A stretch of 64,000 nt of DNA from Ascaris suum (lineage: Eukaryota > Nematoda > Chromadorea > Rhabditida > Ascarididae). The position numbers and the translations under genes are program-made. The stretch covers positions 2,383,001 to 2,447,000 of the forward strand of contig CM024180.1 in NCBI GenBank assembly GCA_013433145.1, given 5' to 3'. Below, piece by piece: positions 11,861-25,070 of this stretch. The notes under the pieces were generated by a model. That model did not search any database. It saw only the letters and a list, made by a program, of their open reading frames with translations, and was not told the DNA's origin. Positions within the stretch are counted from its first letter, which is position 1, and the number at the start of each line of letters is the position of its first letter.

Positions 11861-13466
11861 TGTATATTACAGATACAATTTTGCAAAAAAGCATATTAAA
11901 AAACACTTTATTGTATAAAGATATTTGAAAGTTATTTTAATTCGCAATATATGAGGGAAATAATTTGAAAAAATCATGAGACTTGTAATGATTGCACTTG
12001 CAATGCATATTTCTAATTGCTCTTTTACCTATCTGTTAGTGTGCATATTCTACGACGGTAAGCGTATGATAAAAGTGAGCCATGCTAAAATTGTGAAAAT
12101 TTCTAATGTATAAGCACAGGTAGGGGATTTTTTGATTAGAAATTATGCTGTTCTCCAAGTTTCAGACAATATAACGAACTTTCATATTTTCAGAGCATAT
12201 TTATACCTTATCTATTATTGCCGACCTGTTATGCATATTTGTTTTGGCAATGATAAAAGAATACCATCAAGCGTATTTAGTAAATATAGAATTTTTTTTT
12301 AAAGTTATATATAGAAACACTTGATTGAAAGATGTTACTCCTATAGTGGAAAAAAGTGGATTGAAATTCTCTATTGCAAATGATATTCTTATATATTATT
12401 CGATATCTGTATACTTATTTTACTTGATATAGTACATTTAACCGAGAAAATCTTGTGTTATTTTTAAACCTCACTATGTAGATCTATGATTTATGCAAAT
12501 GAGCAATGCAAGACGCGGAATTGAATTAAATAACTCTGCAGCGCTTTTAGTTATAATCAATAATTGAATTGCATAATTAAAAACTCAAAGTTATGGATTC
12601 AATATATACCAATAAGGATTTAACTCTGCAAAATCTAATGATTATAGCAAGCTCTAAGCTATTTGAATGGGCAATAACCAAATTGTAACCAACTATATTT
12701 TGGATATGATTGCGATTACAATTTTGTGTTTCGTGATGACTAGTGAAAACTTTGCCTATAGGTGGGAACATATACTCTCACACTTTCCCTTTCCGGGCAA
12801 ATGCTCTAATACTGTTATTTCACGGAAAGCTGTTATGATCTTTATCACCAGTGCAAACTGTTCTCTAAATTTACTATAGGTTTGTTTAATTTAGTGGCAT
12901 TTCGAAAGGATGTGGAATTAATTTTGTTCAAATATGCGGGCGCTTCACATTTTAGTCATCCGTGAACATGCACTACTCCTCTCACTCGCAAATATGTTAA
13001 TGTCAGTGACACTGAAAATTGCTATATAACAGCAAAAAAACACTTATTTCAACCTGTCTTGGTTTTTCCCCTTGTATGTGCACAACTCTTCTTCCATTAC
13101 ACAACCCCATCCACAGTTCGACGCCTTTGCATATTTGGCGTATCCACCAAGGCGTAACAACGCTCCATCGGTATCCACCTCTGCGGTATCAAATGTTGAC
13201 AATGACAGCTTGGTTACCTCCCTCAGCGCAAGTGTAATTGGCGCTTAACTTGCTCAGATTGAAAGAGTGTACTAAATGCTAGAGAGGAATAACTCGACGT
13301 TTTGGAGCAATTACGTAACAACTATTTTCATGAGTCACGTGATCAACACCTCAATATTGCTGTTATTATTTCGTATATTACAGCGCTAATCTTAAAGAAA
13401 ACTTTCGACGTTAATTTATAAACATTGGATAATGTAATTATAACATCATATCTGTCGCTGTTTAAA
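11861..13466. other. AT-rich DNA, no gene seen
   Basis: Only short low-GC frames are present. Several ATGCATATTT-type motifs recur but form no clear repeat unit. Confidence 0.45.
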
Positions 13467-13844
13467 TTAATATTGAAGAAAGAGTATACCTCCATTTAAG
13501 GTTTGCGAAACAAAAGAGAATGAAACGCGAAACACTGTTTTAGCAGCTGAAACATCATAGCATAGGACATCTAGTTTTGCAAATTTCCGCCTATCACACC
13601 AACGAGCATTACCGTTTGTCAGCAAGTTATAGAACATACGCAATAGAGCATTTTGACCAAGAAAGTAAGACTGTAGCTGGCCGAAACTTTCAACTAAAAT
13701 TTTGTTTGGCCAAGAAGTTACAATTTTAGCAGGCCAAAACTTTCGGTCACGACTCGCTCCCACTTTAAAGCGCTCGCAGAGCAAATTATGCCGAATTATG
13801 CACTCGCTGCGTCTGTGCGTATCTACAGGCGTTTCTTGAAGCAC
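13467..13844 (-). other. 125-codon minus-strand open frame over an internal duplication
   Basis: The frame runs from an ATG at 13844 to a stop at 13467 with no recognisable domain. It overlaps the direct repeat at 13655-13744, which explains the repeated motif in its middle. It may be a relic of a mobile element or chance. Confidence 0.2.
13655..13744. repeat. Imperfect direct duplication, about 37-bp copies 53 bp apart
   Basis: Copies at 13655-13691 and 13708-13744 share GGCCAAGAA and GGCCxAAACTTTC with scattered differences. The duplication is old. Its origin is unknown. Confidence 0.7.
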
Positions 13845-16371
13845 TTAAACACGAAGCACTTAAACATTGCGCGAAAAACTCAGTTGGCAGGTTTCCAAAA
13901 ATAATGTGCCATAGATTGAGTACTAAACAAGCATGGTAAAGCGTGCCACAAATTTTTCGCTTTTAATAAGTTCTTACTGATCCAATATTTTCTTCTTTAA
14001 CTTCGACTTCAATCTTATTTCAGATTTATTTTTCGTTTTTTCATTTTCAAATATTTGATCGTTGTTTTGTAAAATTTAATTTCAACCCATTTATTTTTTT
14101 TTGTTGGCAAGCAACTTTAATGGAAATTCAAGTAAGTAATTGCTGGGATAAGTAAGTAAAAGGCAAAACGTTTAAACAATAGAATCAGGTAAAGGGAAAT
14201 GCAAAGAGGTAGAAAAATTAAAGTAAGTACAATCAAGCAGAATTTTGATTTTGTAGTTCTATTATTTTCGCTGCCGTATTGTGGTGATTCCGTTCATACA
14301 AAAGCGATTATCGAACTCCGTTTATAGAACGTTGATTTGTGGATTTTCAAGAACAACTATTTCTAAATTGTTTGCATATTCTTTCATAATAATGATAAAT
14401 TTAGATTGTACAATTCTTCTGTTGCACTGAAAATTTCTTTTTTGTTTATTTCTCAATTTATAGATGAGTGATAATAAAGCAATTTCGACTTGGAAAATAT
14501 ATCACTCTCGATTTCAAAAAAAAAGAAAAAAAATAGAGACGAAATTTCATTGATTGTCGTAAATTTTTCTCGCAATTGAAAGTGAAGCGATTAATTTCGT
14601 TTTCTTCTATAAAAAATGACTTATCAATAACTAAAGAAAATTGATCGTAATATAAGGCTATTGCTATGATTGATTGCCTTTAATTTTGGCAAGTTAAAGA
14701 TATCAGATCATTGTCGCATCGAGCTATTTAAATGGCTAAAAAACCAAATAGTCGTTGAATTACTCGGAAAATTCCTCCATTCTATAGCCGTATTGACTTT
14801 TCTATATTTGTAGCTAGAACTGCTATTCCGGGGCGTATTGAATTGCCTATATGTGCTCATCTATATGAATCCTTCATAGTTTTTAACTCGTTCCGGTAAT
14901 TGCATTTAATTATCAATTCATATTTGCCGGTAACTTGAAATCACCTATGACCATATTAAGAAACTATAGATGGTTGGCATACTATATACATCAAAGGATA
15001 GTCATCTATATCACCACTACCGTTCAGACTGATCTTTGAATTATTTGCATCATGATATTTGATAAATATAGTAGCTTCTTCTCGTTGCAAGTAAGCTCGA
15101 TGTGGAACAACTTGCTGATGTACTTTATTGATTCATCATTAACCTCATTCTTTCTCTATGCACTACTGCGTGAGCATTCCCAGCTTCTGTTGTAATCCTA
15201 ATTGCGCAATTCTCTTATCAAAGGTAACAATTAACCTTTTCATTGATTTTGAGCGACATTTTTTTGACACTCAACTTCCATATAACACATATGTCATATT
15301 GATAGACATATACTGCGAAGTGAAATGAATTTATTATGAGATGAAATGAAATAGAGTGAAATGTTGTGGATATTTTATTACTTCTTGACAATACAAAAAA
15401 TGGGTGGTCTCGTAAGAAGTGCCTACCAGGCTAACTTCTTTGACGTTTTGTCTAATCTAAGTGCTTGTGGAGTGCAAAAAAGCCGTCGGCACATAATGAA
15501 TCCATCACGGTGGCATATTGCAAATTGAATATTGATAACTTCATTAGAAGCTAGCAGCTAGCAGCTAGACTTAAAAGTCATGGTTGCTGTAAGATATGAC
15601 CTCGAAATTTCACTACTCTTGTCGAGTTAAAACTGCTTGGCCAACCTATGCCAATAACTCCAGACATACGCACAGACATGATTTAATAGAAGTAAACTTG
15701 GTAAGCGTAATTTCCCACAATCGAAAAATGCACATAATTTTTTTTTCAATATAGTAATTTGGCTGAGTGGACAAATATATCTGAAGTAAAATTTCCTCTA
15801 AACTAAATCTCGAAGCATTCTTCAAATGCGAAACAGTTTAAAATATTTTGATATAGTTTAAAACATAGTTTAAAAAATATTCTATCAATATTTTGATCGA
15901 TCTGTCCCGTAGGAAATTACAGTTTTAACTGAACAGACTTCTCTTCAAATTTGAAATAAGTACGCGTTTCTCATCGTTCCTCTCTTCCAATTATGCAAAT
16001 CACTAAACTTCTAGCAGTCCTCTTTGAATTGTGTCGATTTCGGCCGGTTAAGTCGCCTCGAAAGTGATAATTTCTAAACGGTTACTGGAGCGTTCCTCTT
16101 CTTTCCTCCTCACATCATCTCACTTCATTCTCGTACTCTTCCAACCTACGAACAAAAGACTCATGTGGACGATTCAGTAGCAAAATGGTGAGTGAAAAAA
16201 AAAATGTTGATATTATGATCACATCAGTGGGTCATAAGAGCGAATAAAAATTCGAGTTCTTTTTTTCAATGAGAAGCCGAGATTGACGCAAAGAGATGTA
16301 CAAGAGATGAAAGGTTCTCAGGAAACTGATGTGTCCTGCCGAAGTTATGATATCATTTCATAGGATGCAAC
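13845..16371. other. AT-rich DNA, no gene seen
   Basis: The stretch has homopolymer runs and a short GCTAGCA tandem (about 15550-15569). An ATG directly followed by a strong donor (AAAATG|GTGAGTG near 16187) could be a minimal first exon but has no partner exon that I can find. Confidence 0.4.
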
Positions 16372-16441
16372 CTAGACTGTGGTTCGAACTCGCTATGTTT
16401 GACTACCGTTAGAGCACCTAACCCGCTGAGCTATGCGTACC
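16372..16441 (-). repeat. tRNA-derived sequence (SINE head or tRNA pseudogene)
   Basis: Read on the minus strand, the segment starts GGTACGCATAGCTCAGCGGG and contains TAGCTCAGCGGG, a match to the pol III A box, and AGTTCGAACC, a match to the B box, at tRNA-like spacing. The T-arm stem does not pair well, so an intact tRNA is unlikely. Sequence continues beyond the 3' side without a clear tail. A tRNA-derived SINE or a decayed tRNA copy fits best. Confidence 0.55.
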
Positions 16442-17509
16442 TTGATTTGCACCGGTGATGATCGGCAGGATGAAGTCGTGAATTGCTTTGCAGTGAAAAT
16501 TTATTGCAAAGTGTTGCTTATTCCCTGTTTCTTCATTTTCTTCAAGTCCAGAGCCAATACATATATATCAATTAATTCATTCAATGATATTATAGCAGCC
16601 TCGTAATCCTGAAGTTCTGATGGTCTTTGTGGTTTCGTTCCGGTTTTTCCCTGCCTTCACATCTTAAATGCACTTGTAATTGCCTCAGAAGTCCAGTATC
16701 GGCGTTTAAATGTCGTAATTTTTCCAGTAAGCCTTATTCATGGATAGCATTGTTGAAAAATCTATCGTGGCGGAAACGTGGTATGGTCCGCCTTCATTCA
16801 CTCCGTAAAGCAATAAATATCTCCTTGTTTACTGAACACGCTATTTGACGCTTCCTTAAACGTCTCGCTTTCTTAAAAATGCACCACTGCATTTCAGGAG
16901 CGTTCCTTTACACCGAAGTATTTGCTTTCTCAAATTAGACGGAACTTTTTCGCCAGAAACCTGCTGTTATCCACGTGTCGATTATTTAACCTGTGAGCCA
17001 GCGTATTCATAGTAAGAAACGGCATCCAATTTCATAAAACTACAAAGTTTTTGAAGTCTTGTAATTTCTCGTGTTATGAAATGAATGTAATGAAATTTAA
17101 TCCTAAGAACCCGGTGGCCCTTAGCATCGTCTAGCGAGCAACTTGTTCTTAGAAACACCTTAAAGCTTCATCGGTTTCACGACGTGTATCTGAAAGTAAA
17201 TGCAAGGAAACGGAGAAGAGAGAAGGGGGAAATAGGGAGGAGGTTGATGCGAGCTATTCATGCATAATCAGATAGGCCAATCAATGGAGATGCTATGCTT
17301 ATAGTTGAATTCTTTCTGGTGCTGTCCTGTGATATTTGGCATGTTACTTTATGAACACTGAACTTTCGATATATCTATGAACGTAGGGAAATATCTTATC
17401 TTTAGGTCATTAAAGAACAATAAAGCAAACAAACTTCGATTATATCATTGAATTATGTTCAGAATCGCACATTTCTTATTTATTTATCACTGATCACTTA
17501 TAATGGCAA
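16442..17509. other. No gene seen
   Basis: A 73-codon + strand frame at 16627-16848 is present without splice context. The rest is AT-rich or purine-rich (around 17210-17245) sequence. Confidence 0.4.
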
Positions 17510-17653
17510 TTATCTTCGTCCCCATCGAATTCCATAGCTTACGCCAGCGTTAAGTAGATCTCTTAAATGTGTACTTGGCTTACCAATACGTTGATCGTCT
17601 TCAATGTAATCGTCGGTAAGATCATTGTTGAATATTTGTTCTGCAATTTGCAT
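17510..17653 (-). CDS. Candidate terminal exon ending in a Gly-Arg-Arg amidation-type motif
   Basis: On the minus strand a frame with coding-like codon use runs from 17653 to a TAA at 17510-17512. It has an acidic stretch (LTDDYIEDDQRIGKPSTHLR) and ends ...GVSYGIRWGRR-stop. A C-terminal Gly followed by dibasic residues is the classic signal for cleavage and C-terminal amidation, so this could be the last peptide of a neuropeptide precursor. An acceptor-like TTGCAG lies just inside the frame (about 17641), so the true exon start may be there and not at the ATG. No upstream exon or signal peptide was found. Any other protein C-terminus is possible. Confidence 0.35.
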   Translation of the reverse strand: MQIAEQIFNNDLTDDYIEDDQRIGKPSTHLRDLLNAGVSYGIRWGRR

Positions 17654-19387
17654 AATTCGTTACTTATGAGAAGTCTCCTCCTATTCATAGCAATTTAGAA
17701 TATTTTTTTAAAACAAACGCCTTACTAACTAGGTTTCTGTTAGATTATTCGTTGTAAACGAAAGCCTAACAAAGGTTGTAGTATAAGGTCTTGCCCAATG
17801 ATTAGGGGATTATTCATTGTGCAACGAAATGTGCAAACCCTAAAATGCTGTGATTGGGGTAGAATTAAATCCAACTCATCACTAACAAATTGCACTATTA
17901 GTTATAATGTTAATTACCTCCTCAACAGTAATTTGAGCATCGATTATGTGGAGTATCTATTTATAAGAACAAAATGATCGCTTGTGGATTTATTGAAGAC
18001 TTCAAGTTTTTAAAAAAATGCTCTCATATTGTTTTCACGAGATAGTGAATATCTATTCGAAAGATTCGTTAAAGCTGTTTTCGACATTTTCTGTGGTGTT
18101 AGGCATAGACTAGACCTCTTGAAATATTTATCATTTGGAAAATAATTTCTATAGCGATTGAGAATCTGGAATTTGCTGGGGTAATACATATATTAATCGA
18201 TATGCGAACGAAACAAATCCTTTGGCTATACCCACCTTTAAAAACACCACTTAAATAAAAGCTGAGAAAGGTGACTGTCGATTGGCGAGAGGAGAGGGGG
18301 AGGAGGGAAGGAGGGTAGAAAAAGTTGAAGATGATGGATGAATCCAAAATTATTCTTTGAAGAGTGAATATCAAATATTGTTACCATCAAATGATATTCT
18401 CACAATGGCAATCTTAGTATTCTGATGGTAACTGCCATTTGAAGGATCCTCGTTCACTTATTTCAGCTTTCATTGCCCATAAATTTCCACAAATATCTAC
18501 AAAATTCTCGTAGGTATCCATAAATTCTCATGCTACCTAGCTTTATGAAGTTGTAGGACTTCATTATCTGCTAAATGTGTTGCATGAAGTTTAGAATGTT
18601 CGACATTTATTCGGCTTTTTCCTATTCGTGTAAGTAAATTTCTTAATTCCAACGTAACAGATTCTTAATGGTTCAGTTGCTTTGAGCATATGCTTAAATT
18701 AAGGGGATATGATATTTGCTGAGGAAATTGCTTCAATGATTTCAATCAAAAACAATAATTTGCAAATCACTTTTCATATATTTACGAAATATATTTCATA
18801 ATCATAAGACGAAAAAGATGGATTTAAGGAAGGATTTATTGTTATCAATATAATAAAGCATTCATTCTATTCGTAGATTTTTTTTTTCTTCACTCATATG
18901 AGAATTATCATTCTTTGTATTTGTTTACAAAGCTTTTCTCTAATTAATATACTAGGTATTTTTTATGTTTTTTTTTTCTCTTCATAAAAATTATCCATCG
19001 TTATTTTCCAATAAGAAAAAATGTTTATTAGAACAATATTTACTTACTTCTAAAATTTTTTAATTATAAAGTATGAAATATAAATCAAATTCGAAAGGAG
19101 TCGAAATTTTTCGTAAATTCGTTTTTTTTTCTCTCTTCATAAAATGAGAATTACCGTTTGCATTTACATAAATCGTGAAGAATAAGAGAAGTAAAGCTAT
19201 CGATGTTCGCAAACGCCATTGTAATAGCATAATGTTCGGCGATTCTGAAATTTTTTTCCAAATTATTTAAAAATCAATTCTTATTTCAATTCGACGATCA
19301 TTGAAAACATTTCACTTTGATTGAATAATGCATCTGAGTAACGAGTTACGAAAGAAAAGCATTTTGCAGCATTGAGAAATGCCCACT
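17654..19387. other. AT-rich DNA, no gene seen
   Basis: No exon could be supported on either strand. A purine-rich run lies at about 18285-18330. Confidence 0.45.
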
Positions 19388-19722
<335 letters not shown>

Positions 19723-21436
19723 ATTTGCAAATATTTTGCGGAAAATGCAAAACTTGCGAAAATATTCATCAATCAAGCTATGTGATACTCATAACGACGA
19801 AAGAAGATGCACATTATTGAGGAATATGATGAAGAGAGACTCATTTATACTATTTAAGAACTCATTCATTTTCATATTTCAACGGCGAATATAATTAGTA
19901 AAAGGCAGAAAAAAAAACTTTTCAGAGGAACATTAATTAATGCATCGAATATATTCGATATTGAAAAACAATTCTATATGGTAGACTTCTGTTTTTTTTT
20001 AAATAATTAAATGATTTGAATGCAAAAATAATAGTAATACTTAATAAAAAAAATAAAGATTAAAAAGAATTGAAATTTAACGAATGTGAATTTTTAATGC
20101 ATATTTTTTGCAAGATTTTTTTTCTTGGATGTTTATGCAATAAATATAATGAAAATGCAATTGCAAAAATGCAATATAAAATGATGAAAATAAATGCAAT
20201 TTTTTTTGATGCAATGATAGTGCAAAATAGTAATCTTCATATAAAAATCGTTTCAAAATTGCTCTTTTTATGAGAATTTTAATAAATTGGCAACGAATAT
20301 TTCCTTTCCGACAATCCGAAACGTTTTCATACTGAAACTTTCAACGAATTCTTGCAAAAGTTTGTTGAATTCTATTTCGGATTTCTTTCTTCTTTAATGA
20401 ACGAAGATTTCGACTTAATGATGATCACATTTTTAAGAAAGTGGAAAAAAAAATCTGCTGAAGACATCATCTTATGCTAATATCACTGCATTCCCATTTC
20501 TTTGCTTTCAATTAACGACTGCTTTATTCAAACATAAACGTAACAATATATACAATTTAAGTCGTATGAGATAAATTGCAAAGACGAAAATACCACCCAA
20601 CGGAAGAACAAACAAGGGAAATAATAGTAGGAGAAAACAGTGAAAATATAAATCTGTAAATAAAAGCAGATTGAATAGCATACTAAACATAGAAATGAAT
20701 ACTTAAGCGAAACAATGCAATATTCACGAAAAGAACAAGCCAAGTGGAAACATTCGAAATCAAGAATAAGGGTGCCAGGAGTGTAGGAGAGGAAGTAATG
20801 CTTATTTGCTTATACAAACGACATGCAAAATCGAGTAATTCTATTGGCAGCTATATAAAATCTATGATGATCTCGCTTTTATGATTTTATCAGATACGGA
20901 ATATCTATGAATTTATTATCTGTTTAAGCAAAAAAAAAAATTTCTTTGAATATGTTCAATTTGCACCAGTTAAGAATGAGCTGAAAAGAGTTGGTCGAGT
21001 AAGTGCAGCCATTTGTGGGAGGTAATTAAAAGAATTCATCAGAGGAAACGTCAATATTCTTTCGAACAATACTATACACCATAGAGATATCAAAGTAGTA
21101 CTAATGCGGCATAAACGTCTCGAGATTTAGAGCACCAACTTTTTTGCCCCACGCTTAAAACTGATAAATAATTCAGCATTTTATTTCCTGAATAATCGAA
21201 TAGTGATGTATCTTTATAATCAAGTGAAAGCGTTTTTCAAAATTCGATTTACACTGCACTAAGTATAAAAATGGTTGCCTCGGGCAAATAAGCCTAAATA
21301 TTATGGAATTAAGATCTAAACTGATGCTCGTAATTTTCATATTATGGATCTTATACGAATATAGTTGATTATCGAATAGACACCGCTAAAATTATTATTT
21401 GATAAAAGAAAATAAAGCTATCAGATAGGCTATGAA
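19723..21436. other. AT-rich DNA, no gene seen
   Basis: The stretch has A/T homopolymers and short frames only. A hydrophobic minus-strand frame at 20528-20743 lacks splice context. Confidence 0.45.
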
Positions 21437-22198
21437 TTAATCACCGTCATTGCTAGGATCAGATGAAATAATCAACTGAGCTATTGTGTGCGACAATTTC
21501 CTATTTATAAGCTTTTTTGTCACATCAGCGCTGTTCTTGATATGATGCAGCCGACTTAATGCTACGCTCAGAGCAATGTTGACATCATATAAGCATAGTG
21601 TGAACAACCACGCTAAAAACAATTCAGTCGATAATAGCTTCTTCCTTTCCTCCTCCCCCTTTTCCCCTCTAGAAAGCGGAAAGTTACAGGTTCATGTCAC
21701 GCGGTCAGGTATAATAGTTTTATGTATGCATAGTTATGTATATCTCGCCGAAAAAAAAGTAAAGATTCTTCAGCACGCATCGTTAGAGTGGAAGGCTAGT
21801 ATTGTATGATGCAACTTTGTCATAAACTTTATGCATACAAACTAATAATAAAACAAATTGGGGAGAATTTCTGACCGTAGTAATTCAACATATTAGAAAT
21901 TGATAAATTCTCGAACGTGTAAGTAATGTAATGATGATTTTTTGCGTCATAAGTCAACAATTCTCTTGACCTTTGTCCAGCTGCTCAATGCTTCCAAACA
22001 ATGGATCGGTGATGATTGTAATGAAGAACTTCATAGGTGCAACCTTCAATGAAGCAGCAATCTGCGCGCATTAAAATCATTGAAGTGCTTGGGGTGAAAT
22101 TACACATTTATTTACAGGGTTGTCATCAAGAAAGAGGAAATTTGTTAGCCAAAGGCGATGGTTTGAGACGAAAAGTCTCTGTGTCACGTCACAGCCTG
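21437..22198 (-). CDS. Candidate three-exon 3' end of an unidentified gene
   Basis: Three minus-strand segments join with matching phases: 22198-22116, 22061-21971 and 21612-21437 (stop 21439-21437). Splice signals are ACTTAG|, CCT|GTAAAT, GCGCGCAG|, AAAG|GTCAAG and TTGTTTTTAG|. The first intron would be 54 bases, a usual nematode size. The encoded tail has segments such as RLFVSNHRLWLTNFLFLDDN and VALSRLHHIKNSADVTKKLI. A competing + strand model exists over the same DNA (exons near 21980-22035 and from 22118), so the strand is not certain. No family is recognised. Confidence 0.35.
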
Positions 22199-22748
22199 CT
22201 AAGTATATATGAAACTTTGTTTCCTTTATTTACTCCCTCCTATACATTTTTTACTCCTCACTCCATCTCAAAGGATGCTTTCCGCTGGAGTATACATCAT
22301 CATCTCGTCCGCCTTTGATTCAGTTCTGAAGAAAATTCCTTCATTGTTATTCTCTTGTTCGAATGTTGTGATTCTTTAATGCCGCATCATTTATAACGTT
22401 AGACCACTTCAATGGTGATGAAGATTTCAAAGATTTCTACAGTTGCTCTGTCTCAAATCGCAGCATTTTACAGTCATTCTTAGCATCTGAGTGATTGCTT
22501 ATTCAAATGAACCATATTTTGCTATGGTACTCTATATAAATCGACGCTATATTTCTTCGATGAACACATACTACTTCAGAAAATTTCTATACATTTATCA
22601 ATGACAGTAAACATTTATTATATATCCGACTTAAAAAATTTGTTCATTTTCAAAATAAATTTCCGAAACGAGAAGTTGAATTGCTGCGGTCGAAATTATA
22701 GAAATCCCATGAAAAAACTGTCAAAATAAGCCAACTTGAAAACGAATC
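22199..22748. other. Unresolved interval
   Basis: Coding-like minus-strand fragments occur (for example KSLKSSSPLKWSNVINDAAL after an acceptor near 22438), but none has a donor in the phase needed by the exon at 22198. Confidence 0.3.
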
Positions 22749-23184
22749 TTAATGCATTTCTGTGCAAATGAAACGGTTGACCAAATTTTGGAAGTTTGGC
22801 TTCCCAAGTTTTGTGGGGCTTCCCAATAGGATAGGGTGCTTTTTAGGATGAGATAGAGCAAATCCGTGGAACGATGGCACGTGTGAATTAGAGTTGTCGA
22901 GTCGAAACCCGAGGTCGATCGCCCGAATTTGCATTGGAGGCAAAATAAATGGACGACGAAAGAAAATTTCCATCTATTGTAGGCCTCTTCTCTCATCACA
23001 GAAGAGCAAACAATGTTCATGGACGAAAAAAACTCGAGAAACGCGTACCATGCCACAATGGAAGCTAAGGCTGAGACACACTGGAATTCCGCCATGAACA
23101 GCGATGAGACGTTTCATTGCGATCAAAAGCCAAAAAAGATCTCTTGTTTCGTCCATCATACTGCGATGGAATTTTTGGATAACT
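22749..23184. other. GC-richer coding-like island, strand undecided
   Basis: On the minus strand a frame of 74 codons (22973-22749, containing QIRAIDLGFRLDNSNSHVPS) follows an acceptor-like CAATAG. A second minus frame of 124 codons overlaps it. On + a frame after an acceptor at 22982 reads ITEEQTMFMDEKNSRNAYHA and ends at 23184. The base composition is clearly richer in G+C than its surroundings. It could be a mobile-element relic or an exon cluster; no family is recognised. Confidence 0.25.
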
Positions 23185-24852
23185 AAGTGGAATAAAAGTT
23201 AGGTACAAGATGATATAAGAACGTTAAAGGGTAAGATCTGATTGTGTTGAAGTAAATAGGCCAAACAGATAGAGAAGAGAGGTATAAAAAACATGCAGGA
23301 GATGAACGTTAATAAGTTGCAGGGATTTGGCTTCAACTGGTGTTGATCGACAAGGGAATTTTTCGCCTTCTTTGAGTGAAAGTTTTAGAGGCCATAGGCA
23401 GTACATGAGGAGACATATCAAAGTGACACGTTCACAAAGCATTTGTTTATATTTTTGTATATTTAATTTTGAGATCGGATAGAAACCGTTTGATAATGAA
23501 AATAGGTGTTTAACCCTTGTGATATTGGGAATTGGGCCGATTTGGCCAAGTTTTAGAATTCAATACAAAACAGCTTGTACCATTATCAAGATTAGTAGGT
23601 CGTAATTGGGCAATTCGTAGTAGATATGGGATTATTGTTCTAATGCCACAGATAGCACATAGCATCATTCGTGAGGTTTGACGTTTGAAGATTTGCCCAC
23701 TGTTCAATTTTGTCTACTGTTTGGTCCAGTTATACGCTGCTGTTTTGGTGTATCTAATTGCGATATAGCATTCCGTCTATTCATACGCACTTGATGTCTT
23801 ATGACGTATTTATGCCGCTATGTTAATTGCGTAACCAGAAAGATTATCAATTTGGGAATTGAGTATACAATTGAGGAGGCATCCTAATTTACTTTCTGCT
23901 CTTTTTTCTATGAATTTAAACCGTTCAATTCCAGTTGGTTGTCTTTTAATTGCTTTGTTTCTACGGCTGAAAACATGAATGCGACAGATTCCGTTGAAGA
24001 TAAAATTAATAGGCTTTGTGTCACATATACTGTTTGAAAGGGATTGGTCCTAAGTGGAACCTTATCAAAGTCTGGAACTTTCAACATATTTACCTAGGCA
24101 TTTCATGTAAATCGGTTTCAAACGCAGAAATGAAGTAATTTAAGCTTTTACGAATTCCTATAATGCGTTTTTTCTCACTCTGTCATGCGGTTGTTTTATT
24201 TCTATGCTATTCTTTCTACCTGGTATGTTATTTGACATACTGTTCTTTCTCAGATGATCTTCCGCTGTCAATAATTGATAATTTTTATAGTTTTATCTCC
24301 GCAAATGTTGTTATTTTAGCATTTGGCTGATTTTATATGTTTTTTGTGGGCATGTCAAATGTTTCATTTATACGTTTGATGGTTTATTTCATGAGTTCCC
24401 GCACCTGTTTTGCGGGTTATCTCGATAGAGGTGACTTCTCGAAACCCGCATTTTTCTGGTAGACACACTGCCAAATTCTTCATCTCCTGAGTGAATTAGA
24501 GGAGAATTATGGGAAGAGGCGGGGCATTACCATTTCAGAGCACTAGCTTTTTACTGTCCTATGCAATGACGAGTACAAGACCTATGGTGATCGCGAGAAA
24601 TATTAAGAAATCGTTTGCTCATCATTTTACGAAGGAATCATTCAGGAAAACAAACGAGTATAAAATTATTATTGAAGAAGATGATCTACAATGTGGCCGA
24701 TGTAGGCGACGATTTTCTACGCATCCGATATAAAATATGATCTATGACGAGTCTGGCGGTTGGCATCCACGGTGACAAATAATCCATCAAACGAGAGGAG
24801 TCACCATAATTAGATGATGATGTCTGATAAAATAGAAGTAGCATTTCATACT
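23185..24852. other. No gene supported
   Basis: A 74-codon + frame at 24509-24733 ends in a basic CGRCRRRF motif but has no splice support. The rest is AT-rich. Confidence 0.4.
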
Positions 24853-24941
24853 CTTAGATCATTGGAACAAAAGGGCAATTAATTGCTTCCGTAACATGAT
24901 GATCTTAGATCATCGGAACAAAGGGCAATTGCTTCCGTAAC
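24853..24941. repeat. Tandem duplication, about 38-43 bp units 51 bp apart
   Basis: CTTAGATCATTGGAACAAAA at 24853 and CTTAGATCATCGGAACAAAG at 24904 both continue into a shared GGCAATT...GCTTCCGTAAC. The copies differ by a 4-base insertion (AATT) and a few substitutions. Confidence 0.85.
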
Positions 24942-24986
24942 GAGTTGCAGCATCACCATGTTGCAAATTTAAAAAATAAACGAATA

Positions 24987-24989
<3 letters not shown>

Positions 24990-25067
<78 letters not shown>
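24990..25067. repeat. (TA)n microsatellite
   Basis: Uninterrupted TA of about 77 bases, ending in TATAAAAT. Confidence 0.97.

Positions 25068-25070
<3 letters not shown>

Noticed and set aside
22894..23159. Tc1/mariner transposase remnant
   Set aside because: I looked for the WSDE-type catalytic context and paired terminal inverted repeats and found neither.
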